Part shown: one piece after another, positions 24,413-33,722 of the stretch
Numbering within the stretch: position 1 is the first letter of the stretch
Layout: each line of letters begins with the position of its first letter
Source of the DNA: an uncultured Bacilli bacterium
GTDB taxonomy: Bacteria; Bacillota_I; Bacilli_A; RF39; UBA660
Length of the DNA: 64,000 bases
NCBI GenBank assembly: GCA_934090935.1
Contig: CAKOKD010000002.1
Coordinates: forward strand, 1-64,000
Direction of reading: 5' to 3'
Made by a program: the position numbers and the translations under genes
Notes under the pieces: model-generated
The model's database searches: none
The model's input: the letters and a program-made list of their open reading frames with translations, nothing else
Told to the model about the DNA's origin: nothing

Positions 24413-24443
24413 AAATGCAAACAAAAAATTTGCATTTTTTTTA
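24413..24443 (+). terminator. Rho-independent terminator
   Basis: AAATGCAAA/TTTGCATTT 9-bp stem with a 7-nt loop, followed by T. Confidence 0.82.
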
Positions 24444-24485
24444 TTTTGTGATATAATAAGCAGCAATTCGAGGGGGAGAATGGTT

Positions 24486-26039
24486 ATGAAAAGAAACAAA
24501 TTGATGACATTTTTATTTATACTAATAGCTGTCTTATTTGGAGGAGCTAGTTCTGTTTTAGCAGCAACAACACTTCCAGAAACAGTTACATCTGATAATT
24601 TAAGAGAGGTTGAATACATAGAAAACTTCCCAGTAATTATCAAGAAAACAAATCATGGATATGTTTATTGTTTAAACATGTCACATACTTATGCAGCAGG
24701 AATTACATTTACTAAAACTGGTGAAGTAGAAGCTGGATATAACTACATATTAAATAATTTACCAAACACTGGAGATGCTGATAAAGATTTCTATATAGCT
24801 CAAATGGCTGTTTGGTATTATGAAGACTATTTAAAAAACAACAACTTTAACTTAGTACCTGAGGTAAAAAAATACATTATTCGTCATAAAGATACTGAAG
24901 AAGTAAGCAAAGCTATCTATAAATTATATGAAGGTGCTAAAAACTATAAAGAACCAGTTGGAAAAATAGAAATCAGTCCAAGAGATATTACCTTTACAAA
25001 AGATGGTGAATATTTCGTATCAAACGATATAAAAATTTATACAGAAAATTTAAATAGTGCTGTAAGTTATTCACTTACTGGATCACCTGAAGGATCTAAA
25101 ATCGTTAAAAATGGTGATGCTATAAGAGTAAAAATACCAGTTTCAAAGGTAAGCAGTGGTAAACAAATAACAGTTACATTAAATGCAAACTCAACATACG
25201 AATCTCAAAAAGGATATTATTACTACTACAATGACAATTATCAAAAAGTATTGTATAATAAATTACTTGCTCAAAATAAACCAGTTAAAGATTCAATACA
25301 AATGGTAGTAAGAAATAAATCTGAATTTGAAGTAACAATAAGCAAAAGTGATATTACTCAATCTAAAGAAATTCCTGGAGCTACTTTAGTAGTAAAAGAT
25401 AAAACAGGTAATATCTTATATAATTGGGTATCTACAAATGAAAGCAAAAAAATAATCCTAACTGAAGGTGAATATAGTTTAAGTGAAACTATTGCACCAG
25501 ATGGATATAAATTAAGCACAACTACAATTGAATTTAAAGTTGATGCAAACGGAAGCGTTTATGTTAAAAACGAAAAAGGTAACTATGCTGCAGTAGACAA
25601 AGTAGTAATGATCAACGTTTTAAAAGATGTTGTAACAATAGCTAAAAAAGATTCAAAAACTGATGCTTTAGTAGCCGGAGCAACATTAGTTATTAAGGAT
25701 AAAAATGGAAACGTTATAAAAGAATTCACTACAACAGGCGAGTACTTCCAATTAACAATGGACGCTGGAACATACACAATAGAAGAAAAAAGTGCTCCAA
25801 AAGGTTACATCAAAAGTAACGAAGTAATCGAGTTTGAATTACTTGAAAACGGAACATTAAAAATCAAGAATAAAAATGGGGATTTTATCGAGAGCAATTT
25901 AGTAACATTCTATAACACTAAAGGTGAAGAAGTAGTAGTTCCTGCAACATCTGCTTCAAGTACACTTTTAATTATTGGTGGTATAATGCTAATTATAGGT
26001 GGTACTTACTGTGTTAAAAAAACTATCAAAGAATGCTAA
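24486..26039 (+). CDS. Cell-wall adhesin with thioester domain and two Cna-B/SpaA domains
   Basis: A 517-aa sortase substrate. The signal peptide ends near AASSVLAA (residue 27). A thioester-domain pattern follows: Cys62 in YVYCLN and Gln106 in AQMAVWYY, the pair that forms an internal Cys-Gln bond able to attach covalently to host amines. Two SpaA-like prealbumin folds (about 278-375 and 378-475) carry ETIAPDGY and EEKSAPKGY, the Glu regions of isopeptide bonds. The C-terminus is a variant sorting signal, VPATSASS, plus a membrane helix and a basic tail. ATG 24486 is favoured by AGGGGGAG. It overlaps the sortase gene. Confidence 0.87.
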   Translation: MKRNKLMTFLFILIAVLFGGASSVLAATTLPETVTSDNLREVEYIENFPVIIKKTNHGYVYCLNMSHTYAAGITFTKTGEVEAGYNYILNNLPNTGDADKDFYIAQMAVWYYEDYLKNNNFNLVPEVKKYIIRHKDTEEVSKAIYKLYEGAKNYKEPVGKIEISPRDITFTKDGEYFVSNDIKIYTENLNSAVSYSLTGSPEGSKIVKNGDAIRVKIPVSKVSSGKQITVTLNANSTYESQKGYYYYYNDNYQKVLYNKLLAQNKPVKDSIQMVVRNKSEFEVTISKSDITQSKEIPGATLVVKDKTGNILYNWVSTNESKKIILTEGEYSLSETIAPDGYKLSTTTIEFKVDANGSVYVKNEKGNYAAVDKVVMINVLKDVVTIAKKDSKTDALVAGATLVIKDKNGNVIKEFTTTGEYFQLTMDAGTYTIEEKSAPKGYIKSNEVIEFELLENGTLKIKNKNGDFIESNLVTFYNTKGEEVVVPATSASSTLLIIGGIMLIIGGTYCVKKTIKEC

Positions 26040-26628
26040 GGTAACCCTAGGCATTCTTTTGCTATTCTTCGGTATATTTTGTTTAACATTTACATACTTT
26101 AAAAGTATAAAATTAAATCTATTCAATCAAAAAAATCTTGAGTATTTTGAGGAAATCGACATATCGGAAGATGTTGACGAAGTAGATGAAGTAAACGAGA
26201 TAAAAGAAGAAACAACAACACCAATAATAAATTATAACTACATAGGTTACTTAGAAATCCCTAAAATTAATTTAAAAAGAGGATTTGTATCCTTAAACTC
26301 AAAATATAACAGTATTTCATACAATGTCATGCTTATAAAAGGAAGCAGCATGCCAGATGTAAAAAACGGAAACTTAATTCTTGCAGCTCATAGAGGTAAT
26401 TCATCGGTCTCATTTTTTGATAAATTATATAAACTTGATATCGGTGATACTGCAAGTGTAACTTATAATGATAAAGTATATACATATAAACTTGTAAATA
26501 CTTATCTTGAAGAAAAAGATGGAACTATCGCGATATATCGTGATGAAACAAAAAACACACTTACACTTATAACATGTACAAGAAATGATAAAAAAACTCA
26601 AACAGTATTTATCTTTGAAATGATTTAG
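26011..26628 (+). CDS. Sortase, probably dedicated to the adhesin
   Basis: A membrane-bound transpeptidase of about 205 aa that cleaves a sorting motif and links the protein to the wall or to a pilin. It has an N-terminal membrane anchor (VTLGILLLFFGIFCLTFTYF), the catalytic His in LAAHRGNSSVSFF, the catalytic Cys in LTLITCT and the following Arg (TRNDKK). The compact size and TLxTC motif fit the class D/E-like group. GTG 26011 with TAGGTGG upstream is preferred; GTG 25999 is possible. The overlap with the adhesin gene argues that the VPATS motif is its substrate. Confidence 0.88.
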   Translation: MLKKLSKNAKVTLGILLLFFGIFCLTFTYFKSIKLNLFNQKNLEYFEEIDISEDVDEVDEVNEIKEETTTPIINYNYIGYLEIPKINLKRGFVSLNSKYNSISYNVMLIKGSSMPDVKNGNLILAAHRGNSSVSFFDKLYKLDIGDTASVTYNDKVYTYKLVNTYLEEKDGTIAIYRDETKNTLTLITCTRNDKKTQTVFIFEMI

Positions 26629-26638
26629 GAGGGATAAT

Positions 26639-27304
26639 ATGCCAGAATTATCAATAATAGAAATAATTAAATATGCAATAAAATCACTTATGAGTTCTAA
26701 AGTATTTATTCTTATACTTCTTGAACTAGCGCTTCTTTTAGTATCGGGTATATTTTATAGATTAATGAATAAAAAGACTGTAAAATATACATCGATAATC
26801 GCGAGTATAATTATATTACTTTTCTATATTGTAAACTATATAAGCACGATCAAAGTATTTTTAAATAATGTATCAACAAAGCTTCTAGAGTTTATCTATT
26901 TTCCAACAACTCTAGAGTTCATGATTATACTTTCTTTATCTTGTCTTATTTGTATATATACGCTTATAAAACAAAAAAACAAATACATCAAGTTTATTAA
27001 TACAGTTTTACCTATAAGTATATCATTTATATTTCTATCTATAATCGAGTATATAAACAAAAACAATATTGCTTTTGATGAATTTAGTGTATTCTCAAAT
27101 CCGATACTTATGAGTTTATATGAGCTTGCAACTGGTTTATTTATCTCATGGATTATCGGTTTAATAATATATAAAATTGATGTATTCATTATAAATAGAA
27201 TCACGATTGTATCTGAAGAAGATTTACCAAAAGAAGAATATTTCCTACCAAAGAAACGTGTTGAAGAGGAAATTGAACTTCCTAAATTAAAGAGCCAAAT
27301 TTAA
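26639..27304 (+). CDS. Integral membrane protein, 221 aa, unknown
   Basis: About five hydrophobic segments (near residues 22-42, 50-70, 90-112, 118-138 and 158-182), ending in a charged cytoplasmic tail (EEYFLPKKRVEEEIELPK). The family is not recognised. AGGAGGGATAAT precedes ATG 26639, 10 nt after the sortase stop, so it belongs to the adhesin-sortase operon and may take part in assembly or anchoring. Confidence 0.75.
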   Translation: MPELSIIEIIKYAIKSLMSSKVFILILLELALLLVSGIFYRLMNKKTVKYTSIIASIIILLFYIVNYISTIKVFLNNVSTKLLEFIYFPTTLEFMIILSLSCLICIYTLIKQKNKYIKFINTVLPISISFIFLSIIEYINKNNIAFDEFSVFSNPILMSLYELATGLFISWIIGLIIYKIDVFIINRITIVSEEDLPKEEYFLPKKRVEEEIELPKLKSQI

Positions 27305-27327
27305 TAATTTTGGTTCTCTTTTTTTAT
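27291..27327 (+). terminator. Terminator after the adhesin-sortase operon
   Basis: AGAGCCAAA pairs with TTTGGTTCTCT with a one-base bulge, then seven T. The stem begins in the last codons of the membrane protein gene. Confidence 0.7.
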
Positions 27328-27358
27328 GCTTATCATACTATTAAAACAGGAGGATTAT

Positions 27359-28483
27359 ATGAAGAAAATACTATTTATGCTTATTTTATTAATTCCATTT
27401 AACGTTTTTGCTTTAGAAACAAGTGCTAAATCAAGCGTATTGATTGATTCCTCAACCGGTACCATTATAAGTGAAGAGGAAAGCCATAAACGTCTTCCAC
27501 CTGCGAGTATGACTAAAATGATGACTCTTTTGATAGTTATGGAAAACATTGAAAAAGGAAATATTAAACTAGATGACTTAGTTCCTATAAGTGAAAATGC
27601 TGCTTCTATGGGAGGAAGTCAAGTTTATTTAGCCGCTGGTGAAAGTATGAAACTCGATACTCTTATAAAAGCGATATGCATAGCAAGTGCAAACGATGCA
27701 ACATATGCGGTGGCAGAATATATTGCAGGTACAAGTGATGCTTTCGTTAAACTAATGAATGAAAAAGCATCAGCCCTTGGACTTAAAGATACCAATTTTG
27801 AAAATGTTCATGGACTTGATTCCCAAAACCATTACTCATCAGCATACGATATGGCAAGCATTGCTCGTGAGCTATTAAAACACGATAAAATATTAGAATA
27901 TTCAAGCATCTATGAGGACTACATCGCTCATACAAACGGAACAAACACTTGGATTGTAAATACCAATAAACTTTTAAACTATTATGATGGTCTTGATGGT
28001 TTAAAAACTGGTTATACATCCAACAGTGGATATTGCATAACAGCAACTGCCAAAAGAAACAATCTTCGTTTAATAAGTGTTGTCATGGGTGAAGAAAACA
28101 ACAAAATCCGTAATCAAGATACAATATCTCTTTTAAACTATGGATTTTCAAACTTCAAACTTGAAACGATAAAGAAGAAAGAAGAAGTTTTAGGAAAAAT
28201 AAAAATAAATTTTGGAAACATCGAATATGCTGATTTAAAACTAAAAGAAGATGCCGTTGATCTTGTCAATATTCTTGAACAAAACAAATATAATTACAAG
28301 ATTGTTAAAAACAAAGTAAATGCTCCAATAAAGGTAGGGGATACTGTAGGAAGTTTAATAATATATGCTAACGATATCAAAGTAAAAGAAGTTGATTTAA
28401 CAATTGATAAAGATATAAAGAAAGCTAATTACTTTGATTATTTAAAAAGAAACTTTAAATACTTTATAAGAGGCTGCTACTAA
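27359..28483 (+). CDS. dacA: D-alanyl-D-alanine carboxypeptidase (PBP5/DacA family)
   Basis: A 374-aa secreted peptidoglycan carboxypeptidase. The signal peptide (KKILFMLILLIPFNVFA) is followed by SMTK (SxxK), SAN in CIASANDATYAVAE (SxN) and KTGYTSNSGYC (KTG), so all three catalytic motifs are intact. A C-terminal beta domain and amphipathic end (YLKRNFKYFIRG) would hold it at the membrane. ATG 27359 has CAGGAGGA upstream. Unlike the paralogue at 21282 it retains the Asn of motif 2. Confidence 0.92.
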   Translation: MKKILFMLILLIPFNVFALETSAKSSVLIDSSTGTIISEEESHKRLPPASMTKMMTLLIVMENIEKGNIKLDDLVPISENAASMGGSQVYLAAGESMKLDTLIKAICIASANDATYAVAEYIAGTSDAFVKLMNEKASALGLKDTNFENVHGLDSQNHYSSAYDMASIARELLKHDKILEYSSIYEDYIAHTNGTNTWIVNTNKLLNYYDGLDGLKTGYTSNSGYCITATAKRNNLRLISVVMGEENNKIRNQDTISLLNYGFSNFKLETIKKKEEVLGKIKINFGNIEYADLKLKEDAVDLVNILEQNKYNYKIVKNKVNAPIKVGDTVGSLIIYANDIKVKEVDLTIDKDIKKANYFDYLKRNFKYFIRGCY

Positions 28484-28508
28484 TCTACATTTTTGTAGAT
28501 TTTTTTTT
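28482..28508 (+). terminator. Rho-independent terminator
   Basis: AATCTACA/TGTAGATT stem with a 4-nt T loop, then T-run. Confidence 0.83.
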
Positions 28509-28544
28509 ATAAATACGTGATATAATTAACTTGAGGTGAAAACA

Positions 28545-29186
28545 ATGTATAGATACGTTTCAAGAAGAATATCGGCATTTTTAGTGGATATATGTTTAGT
28601 AACTTTTATTTCCTCTATTTTAGCATCAACAACTTATATGAATCCTTTTATAGACGATTATCGTGATGCTTATTCTAATTATCAAGAGATATATAAAGAG
28701 AACTCTCTTAGTTTTATAGAAAATCCAAGCATAAAAAGTATGAATGAATATTCTAAATTTTTAAGCAAATATATATATAAATTGGATTATTATCTTTTAT
28801 TTAATAATCTATATTATTTATTGTTTTACTTTTTATATTTTGTTATCTTCGCTTATTTTACAAAGGGACAAACTGTTGGGAAAAAGCTTTTTAAACTAAG
28901 AGTTTTAAGAAAAGATGGAGAAAATGTAACTATAAAAAATTTACTTTTAAGAGGACTTTTTGGAGGTTCAACCATTATTATGGGAATAAATTTAATCGTT
29001 ATTGTCGAACTAATGCTTTTATTTATCAACAATGCTGATGTTTATTTTTATATAACACTTATTCTTTCTTTTATATCATACATTATCGATATAATAGCTT
29101 TATGCTTACTTGCTACCAAAAGTAAACGTTCAATTGATGACTATGTCGGTGGAACAAAAGTTATAGATGAGGTTAAATATGTATAG
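28545..29186 (+). CDS. RDD family membrane protein
   Basis: A 213-aa integral membrane protein. It begins YRYVSRRISAFLVDICLVTF, with the Arg-Asp pattern of RDD proteins, and contains the family block QTVGKKLFKLRVLRKDGENV before further membrane helices. Function is uncertain (transport or ion homeostasis suggested for the family). ATG 28545 has GAGGTG upstream; TATAAT at 28521-28526 could be a -10. First gene of a tightly packed run that continues into nfnA with an 8-nt overlap. Confidence 0.83.
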   Translation: MYRYVSRRISAFLVDICLVTFISSILASTTYMNPFIDDYRDAYSNYQEIYKENSLSFIENPSIKSMNEYSKFLSKYIYKLDYYLLFNNLYYLLFYFLYFVIFAYFTKGQTVGKKLFKLRVLRKDGENVTIKNLLLRGLFGGSTIIMGINLIVIVELMLLFINNADVYFYITLILSFISYIIDIIALCLLATKSKRSIDDYVGGTKVIDEVKYV

Positions 29187-30015
29187 AATAATAAAAAATA
29201 TTGAAATCAAAAAAAATATATTTGAATTGACTGTTGAAAACGAACATATTGCTAAAAATTTTAAACCAGGTCAATTTGTAGTTCTTATGCCTTCAATTGA
29301 AAGCGAAAAAATTCCTTTAACGATATACAAAGTGAGCGATAATCTAGTAACGATGATCTATCAAGTTGTTGGAGCTACGACTTATAGTCTTTCTAAAAGA
29401 AAAGATTATATATATTCCATTTTAGGACCATTGGGAAAACCAGCTCTTATATTAAATGTTCCCGTTAAAAAGGTGCTTTTTGTTGCTGGTGGAATAGGAA
29501 TTGCTGCGATTTTACCACAAGTACGTGAACTAAAAAGTCGCGGGGTTAAATGTGATTTGATATATGGCATGAAAACAATCGATAACTATATTTTAAAAAA
29601 AGAGATAAAAGAGCTTTTTAGAAAACCTATAATTGTAACCGAGGATAGTTCTGCGGATTTAATAGGATATCCAACCGATTACATTGAGGATAAAAGATAT
29701 GACTATATCGTAACTATCGGCCCCCTTGTGATGATGAAACATGTAACGGAAATTGGTGAGAATTTAAAAATACCAACTATTGTTAGCCTAAATCCTATTA
29801 TGGTTGATGGAACTGGTATGTGTGGTTCTTGTAGACTTCTTTATGATGGTCTTGTTCATTATGCCTGTGTGGATGGGCCTGAATTTGTGGGCGCGAAGGT
29901 TGATTTTGATTCATTAATTAAAAGAGCAGATATGTATAAAACTTTCGAAGGAAAGAAATATTTAGAGAAAATCGAAGGGGATTCTCATCATGGAGGTTGT
30001 GGTAACTGTGAATAG
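29179..30015 (+). CDS. NfnA-like FAD/NAD-binding reductase subunit
   Basis: Small subunit of an NfnAB-type NADH-dependent ferredoxin:NADP oxidoreductase (sulfide/dihydroorotate-dehydrogenase-type). The 278-aa protein has the FAD-binding beta barrel (FKPGQFVVLMP, IPLTIYKV), the NAD-binding LFVAGGIGIAAILPQ, and the cluster region VDGTGMCGSCRLL with a later HYACVDGPEF. This gives one Asp plus three Cys, the unusual [2Fe-2S] ligand set described for NfnA. The tail is Cys-rich (CGNCE). ATG 29179 with GATGAGG is favoured. It overlaps the nfnB gene. Confidence 0.88.
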   Translation: MYRIIKNIEIKKNIFELTVENEHIAKNFKPGQFVVLMPSIESEKIPLTIYKVSDNLVTMIYQVVGATTYSLSKRKDYIYSILGPLGKPALILNVPVKKVLFVAGGIGIAAILPQVRELKSRGVKCDLIYGMKTIDNYILKKEIKELFRKPIIVTEDSSADLIGYPTDYIEDKRYDYIVTIGPLVMMKHVTEIGENLKIPTIVSLNPIMVDGTGMCGSCRLLYDGLVHYACVDGPEFVGAKVDFDSLIKRADMYKTFEGKKYLEKIEGDSHHGGCGNCE

Positions 30016-31255
30016 ATTTGATTTTGAAGAAGTAAAAAAAGATATAACTGAAGAAAAAACTCATGAGTTGAGCAATTATTGTTTGAACTGTAAAAATCCT
30101 CTTTGTAAAACTGGTTGTCCACTAGAGATAGATATACCGAGATTTATAAGCGTTTTAAAGGAAGGAAACTATGAACTTGCTTATACTATTATCAGTGAAA
30201 AAAGTGTTATGCCAGAAGTATGTGGACGTGTTTGCCCACAAGAGCTTAACTGTGAAGCCAAATGTATTCGTGGCATTAAAGGAAAAAGTGTAAGTATTGG
30301 AGAGTTAGAGAGATTTGCAAGCAAATATAAAACAAATCTAAGTGTGAATTCATCAAATGGTAAAAGTGTAGCTATTGTTGGATCAGGCCCCTTTGGATTG
30401 AGTGCAGCTTATCATTTAAAAAGATATGGCTTTGATGTAACAGTCTTTGAATCAAGTCATGTTTTAGGAGGAGTATTAGTATATGGTATTCCAGAATTTC
30501 GTCTCCCTAAAAAAATTGTCAGTGATATAATTGAAAAACTAGAAGGACTTGGAATAAAGTTTCTAACCGATATATATGTTGGAAGAACTATTACTTTAGA
30601 GGAGTTAAAAGAAAAATATGATTATATATTTATTGGAACTGGAGCAGGAGTTCCAAAAAGCTTAAAGGTACCAGGAATTATGGCTAAAAACGTCATGAGT
30701 GCTAATGAACTTCTTACAAGAATCAATTTGATGAAATCTCCATTTAATGAAACTCCTTTAAATATTCCTAAAAAAGCTGCTGTTATTGGTGGAGGAAATG
30801 TTGCTTGTGATGCTGCAAGATGCCTTGTGCGTCTTGGAAGTGATGTAACTGTTTTCTATAGAAAAGGTGAGGAAAACTTAAAAATGCGTCTTGAGGAATA
30901 TAATCATGCTAAAGAAGAAGGCGTAAAGTTTGTTTTCAATGCAACTCCGGTAAAAATGGAAACCACTGATGATTTTTGTGTAAATTCTTTAGTTTATAAA
31001 ATAGATAATAAACGCCAAAGTGATAAAGTAGATGCTGTTATTATCGCGATTGGAACAACCCATAATGATTTGCTTTTAAAACTAGCTGATCTTGAAGTTG
31101 ACTCAGATCATCGCATTATAACTCACGATTTTATCACAAGTGATGCTTTTATTTTCGCTGGTGGAGACGCCACAAGAGGAAATGCGACTGTAATAGAAGC
31201 CTTAAGCGATGGATATCTCGCAGCAAAAAAACTACTGGAAATAGTAAATAAATAG
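30008..31255 (+). CDS. NfnB-like / glutamate synthase small-subunit-type oxidoreductase
   Basis: A 415-aa flavoprotein. The N-terminal ferredoxin-like part has two Cys clusters (CLNCKNPLCKTGCP and CGRVCPQELNCEAKC) for [4Fe-4S] centres. FAD is bound at AIVGSGPFGLSAAYHL and NADPH at AVIGGGNVACDAARCL. Adjacent NfnA identifies it as the large subunit of an electron-bifurcating transhydrogenase-type complex rather than GltD; no gltB is present. GTG 30008 is the likely start, although ATG 29990 lies in the same frame and GGAGG is at 29993. Role: balancing NADH, NADPH and ferredoxin in an anaerobe. Confidence 0.87.
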   Translation: MNRFDFEEVKKDITEEKTHELSNYCLNCKNPLCKTGCPLEIDIPRFISVLKEGNYELAYTIISEKSVMPEVCGRVCPQELNCEAKCIRGIKGKSVSIGELERFASKYKTNLSVNSSNGKSVAIVGSGPFGLSAAYHLKRYGFDVTVFESSHVLGGVLVYGIPEFRLPKKIVSDIIEKLEGLGIKFLTDIYVGRTITLEELKEKYDYIFIGTGAGVPKSLKVPGIMAKNVMSANELLTRINLMKSPFNETPLNIPKKAAVIGGGNVACDAARCLVRLGSDVTVFYRKGEENLKMRLEEYNHAKEEGVKFVFNATPVKMETTDDFCVNSLVYKIDNKRQSDKVDAVIIAIGTTHNDLLLKLADLEVDSDHRIITHDFITSDAFIFAGGDATRGNATVIEALSDGYLAAKKLLEIVNK

Positions 31256-31280
31256 TATAATATAGAAAAGGAAGTATAAC

Positions 31281-31862
31281 ATGAATAAAAAAAGTATATT
31301 GATTATTTTAGCAATTTTAGTTTTTATAATCGCATCTTGTTATCTAACAGGAAAAAATACTAAAGTAGAGGATTCCTATTTAAAAGGAAAATATAATATC
31401 GCGATAAAGATAAAAGATTATGGAGAGATTACAGCTGTTCTTGATGCTGATAATGCTCCTATAACGGTAACCAATTTTATAGATCTTGTTAAAAGTGGAT
31501 ACTATAATGGTTTAAAATTTCATAGAATTATCGATGGTTTTATGATGCAAGGCGGAAGTGGAGATGCAAGAAAAACTATAAAGGGTGAGTTTTTAAGCAA
31601 TGGAATTGAAAACAATATAAGCCATGTCCGTGGAACTATTTCTATGGCTAGAAGTTCCGATCCGGATTCCGCTTCAACTCAATTTTTCATTGTTCAAAGC
31701 GACTCAACATATTTAGATGGCTCATATGCTGCATTTGGAAGCGTTACGAATGGAATGGATGTTGTTGATAAGATATGCAAACACGTCAAAGTTACTGACG
31801 ATAATGGAACAGTTGAAGAAGATGATCAACCTGTTATAGAATATATTAAAGTAATCGAGTAG
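31281..31862 (+). CDS. Lipoprotein peptidyl-prolyl cis-trans isomerase (cyclophilin)
   Basis: A 193-aa extracytoplasmic folding catalyst. The signal segment ends in a lipobox, IASC (Cys20). The cyclophilin core has NFIDLVKSGYYNGLKFHRII, GFMMQGG, SMARSSDPDSASTQFFI and YAAFGSV, covering the catalytic Arg (FHRII) and the substrate pocket. AAAGGAAG precedes ATG 31281. It lies between nfnB and the LTA synthase gene in the same run and may assist secreted proteins. Confidence 0.93.
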   Translation: MNKKSILIILAILVFIIASCYLTGKNTKVEDSYLKGKYNIAIKIKDYGEITAVLDADNAPITVTNFIDLVKSGYYNGLKFHRIIDGFMMQGGSGDARKTIKGEFLSNGIENNISHVRGTISMARSSDPDSASTQFFIVQSDSTYLDGSYAAFGSVTNGMDVVDKICKHVKVTDDNGTVEEDDQPVIEYIKVIE

Positions 31863-31870
31863 GTAGAGTT

Positions 31871-33715
31871 ATGAAAAAAATAAAAAACGTTGAACTAATA
31901 TCATATTTAATCATGTTTATCTCGTTTTTTTCCATTTGTATTTTTACAAATGTTTTTACTCATGACTTAATAAATTCTGATAGTTTTTTCTTTAAAGGTT
32001 TTCATTTCCATATATTATGGATTTTGTTCTCCTTATCTTGGATATCATTATTTATGCTCATTCTTTATATCATTCCTATGAAATATCGTTTAAACGTCTT
32101 TATAATAATGAATGTGTTATTTGACATAATCTTTTTTGCTCAAATATGTTATGTTCAGTCTCTAGGGAAATTCATGATATTTTCTGATCTATTTGTTGCT
32201 GGAGAAGGACTTCAATATGTTCATTCGATATTTGCTAATATGAGTACAGGTATGATATTCACTATAATTTTTACGATTGTTTGTATGATTATCGTTAAAA
32301 TCATAAATAAAGAGCCATTTGAAGAGAAAAAGCCAAAGCTCGTCATAATTCTTACTCTTATAGCTATAAGCCTTGCTTTTAAAGGGTGTGGATACTTCCT
32401 TCTTGGAAGCAATAAAAATGTTAGCACTTGGGAAGAAAACTACAACGCTAAAAGCATATATTTGAACTATACCAATCCCAATGCATCCATGTATATAAGC
32501 GGTTTTTATGAATATAATGCACGTGCTATATATAAATATTTCTATAATCTTTTAACTCTTGATAAAACGGCTTTAAAAAATAAGATTGATGAATACAATA
32601 AAATATATGGATTAGAGCCTAAAGACAACGATTACACCGGAATTTTTAAGGGTAAAAATGTTATATATATAATGATGGAAAGCGTTGATAATTGGGTAAT
32701 AGATGAAGAAACTGCTCCAACTTTATATAAACTAAGTCAAAACGGCTTAAATTTTACAAACAGATATTCACCATTCTTTAATGGGGGTCAAACCATAAAT
32801 TCAGAATTTGCTTGTAATACCGGAATGTATGCAATAAGCGATAAAGAAACCATATACGATAAAGATGATATCACTTATCCTTATAGTATAGCTAATATGT
32901 TGAAAAAAAATGGCTATCGTGTAACCAGTTTCCATGCCAATACGAAAAACTTTTATAACAGAGGTAAATTTCATGAAAGACTTGGTTACGATATGCATTA
33001 TTCAGCATTTGATTTGCAAGCATCAGGTCTTCTCGATAAATCAGCGAATTACTACAGTGATTATAATTTTATAAATGATGATAATTTATATGATCTTATG
33101 GTAAGTGATAAACCATTTTTTACATTTTTTACAACATATTCTGCTCATCTAGAATACAATACAAATAATAAAGTATATAAATCGATAAAAAATAAAACCC
33201 TGTCTAAAAAGAAATATGGTGAAGAAGAATATGTCTATAGAACTTTAGTGCATGATACGGATAATGCAATAAGCACTTTGATTGAGAAATTAGAAAAAAG
33301 TAGACTTTTGGATAAAACGGTTTTAGTTTTAGTAAGTGATCATTATGTATACGGATATTCAGACACTGATTATGTTGCTATGAAAAAAAACAAGCTTAAT
33401 GATCGCAAGGAACTTCAAAATACACCATTCATAATCTGGTCTAAAGATATTGAAGCTAAAAGTATTGATACCATACTTGATACTGCTGATATTTTACCAA
33501 CTCTTTTAAACATGCTTGATATAGAATATGACCCTAAAAACTATTTAGGCGATGATGTTTTCTCATCCAGTCATGACAATTTTGTATGGTTTTCTGATGG
33601 AACATTTATTAAAAGCTCCGACTGTGATTTAAGCGACGAATCAATATTAACAAAAGTGAATTACAATATAAATAAAAATAGAGATATATTATTAACAAAT
33701 TATTATGGAAAGTAG
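31871..33715 (+). CDS. LTA synthase family sulfatase-fold protein
   Basis: A 614-aa membrane enzyme that transfers glycerol phosphate to build lipoteichoic acid. Five N-terminal membrane helices (within residues 10-175) are followed by an extracellular sulfatase-fold domain: IMMES (metal Glu), GGQTINSEF with the catalytic Thr, HANTKNFYNRGKF, and LVSDHYVYG with the metal-binding Asp-His. Length and motif order match LtaS. GTAGAGTT precedes ATG 31871. Confidence 0.92.
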   Translation: MKKIKNVELISYLIMFISFFSICIFTNVFTHDLINSDSFFFKGFHFHILWILFSLSWISLFMLILYIIPMKYRLNVFIIMNVLFDIIFFAQICYVQSLGKFMIFSDLFVAGEGLQYVHSIFANMSTGMIFTIIFTIVCMIIVKIINKEPFEEKKPKLVIILTLIAISLAFKGCGYFLLGSNKNVSTWEENYNAKSIYLNYTNPNASMYISGFYEYNARAIYKYFYNLLTLDKTALKNKIDEYNKIYGLEPKDNDYTGIFKGKNVIYIMMESVDNWVIDEETAPTLYKLSQNGLNFTNRYSPFFNGGQTINSEFACNTGMYAISDKETIYDKDDITYPYSIANMLKKNGYRVTSFHANTKNFYNRGKFHERLGYDMHYSAFDLQASGLLDKSANYYSDYNFINDDNLYDLMVSDKPFFTFFTTYSAHLEYNTNNKVYKSIKNKTLSKKKYGEEEYVYRTLVHDTDNAISTLIEKLEKSRLLDKTVLVLVSDHYVYGYSDTDYVAMKKNKLNDRKELQNTPFIIWSKDIEAKSIDTILDTADILPTLLNMLDIEYDPKNYLGDDVFSSSHDNFVWFSDGTFIKSSDCDLSDESILTKVNYNINKNRDILLTNYYGK

Positions 33716-33722
33716 GAAAGTT

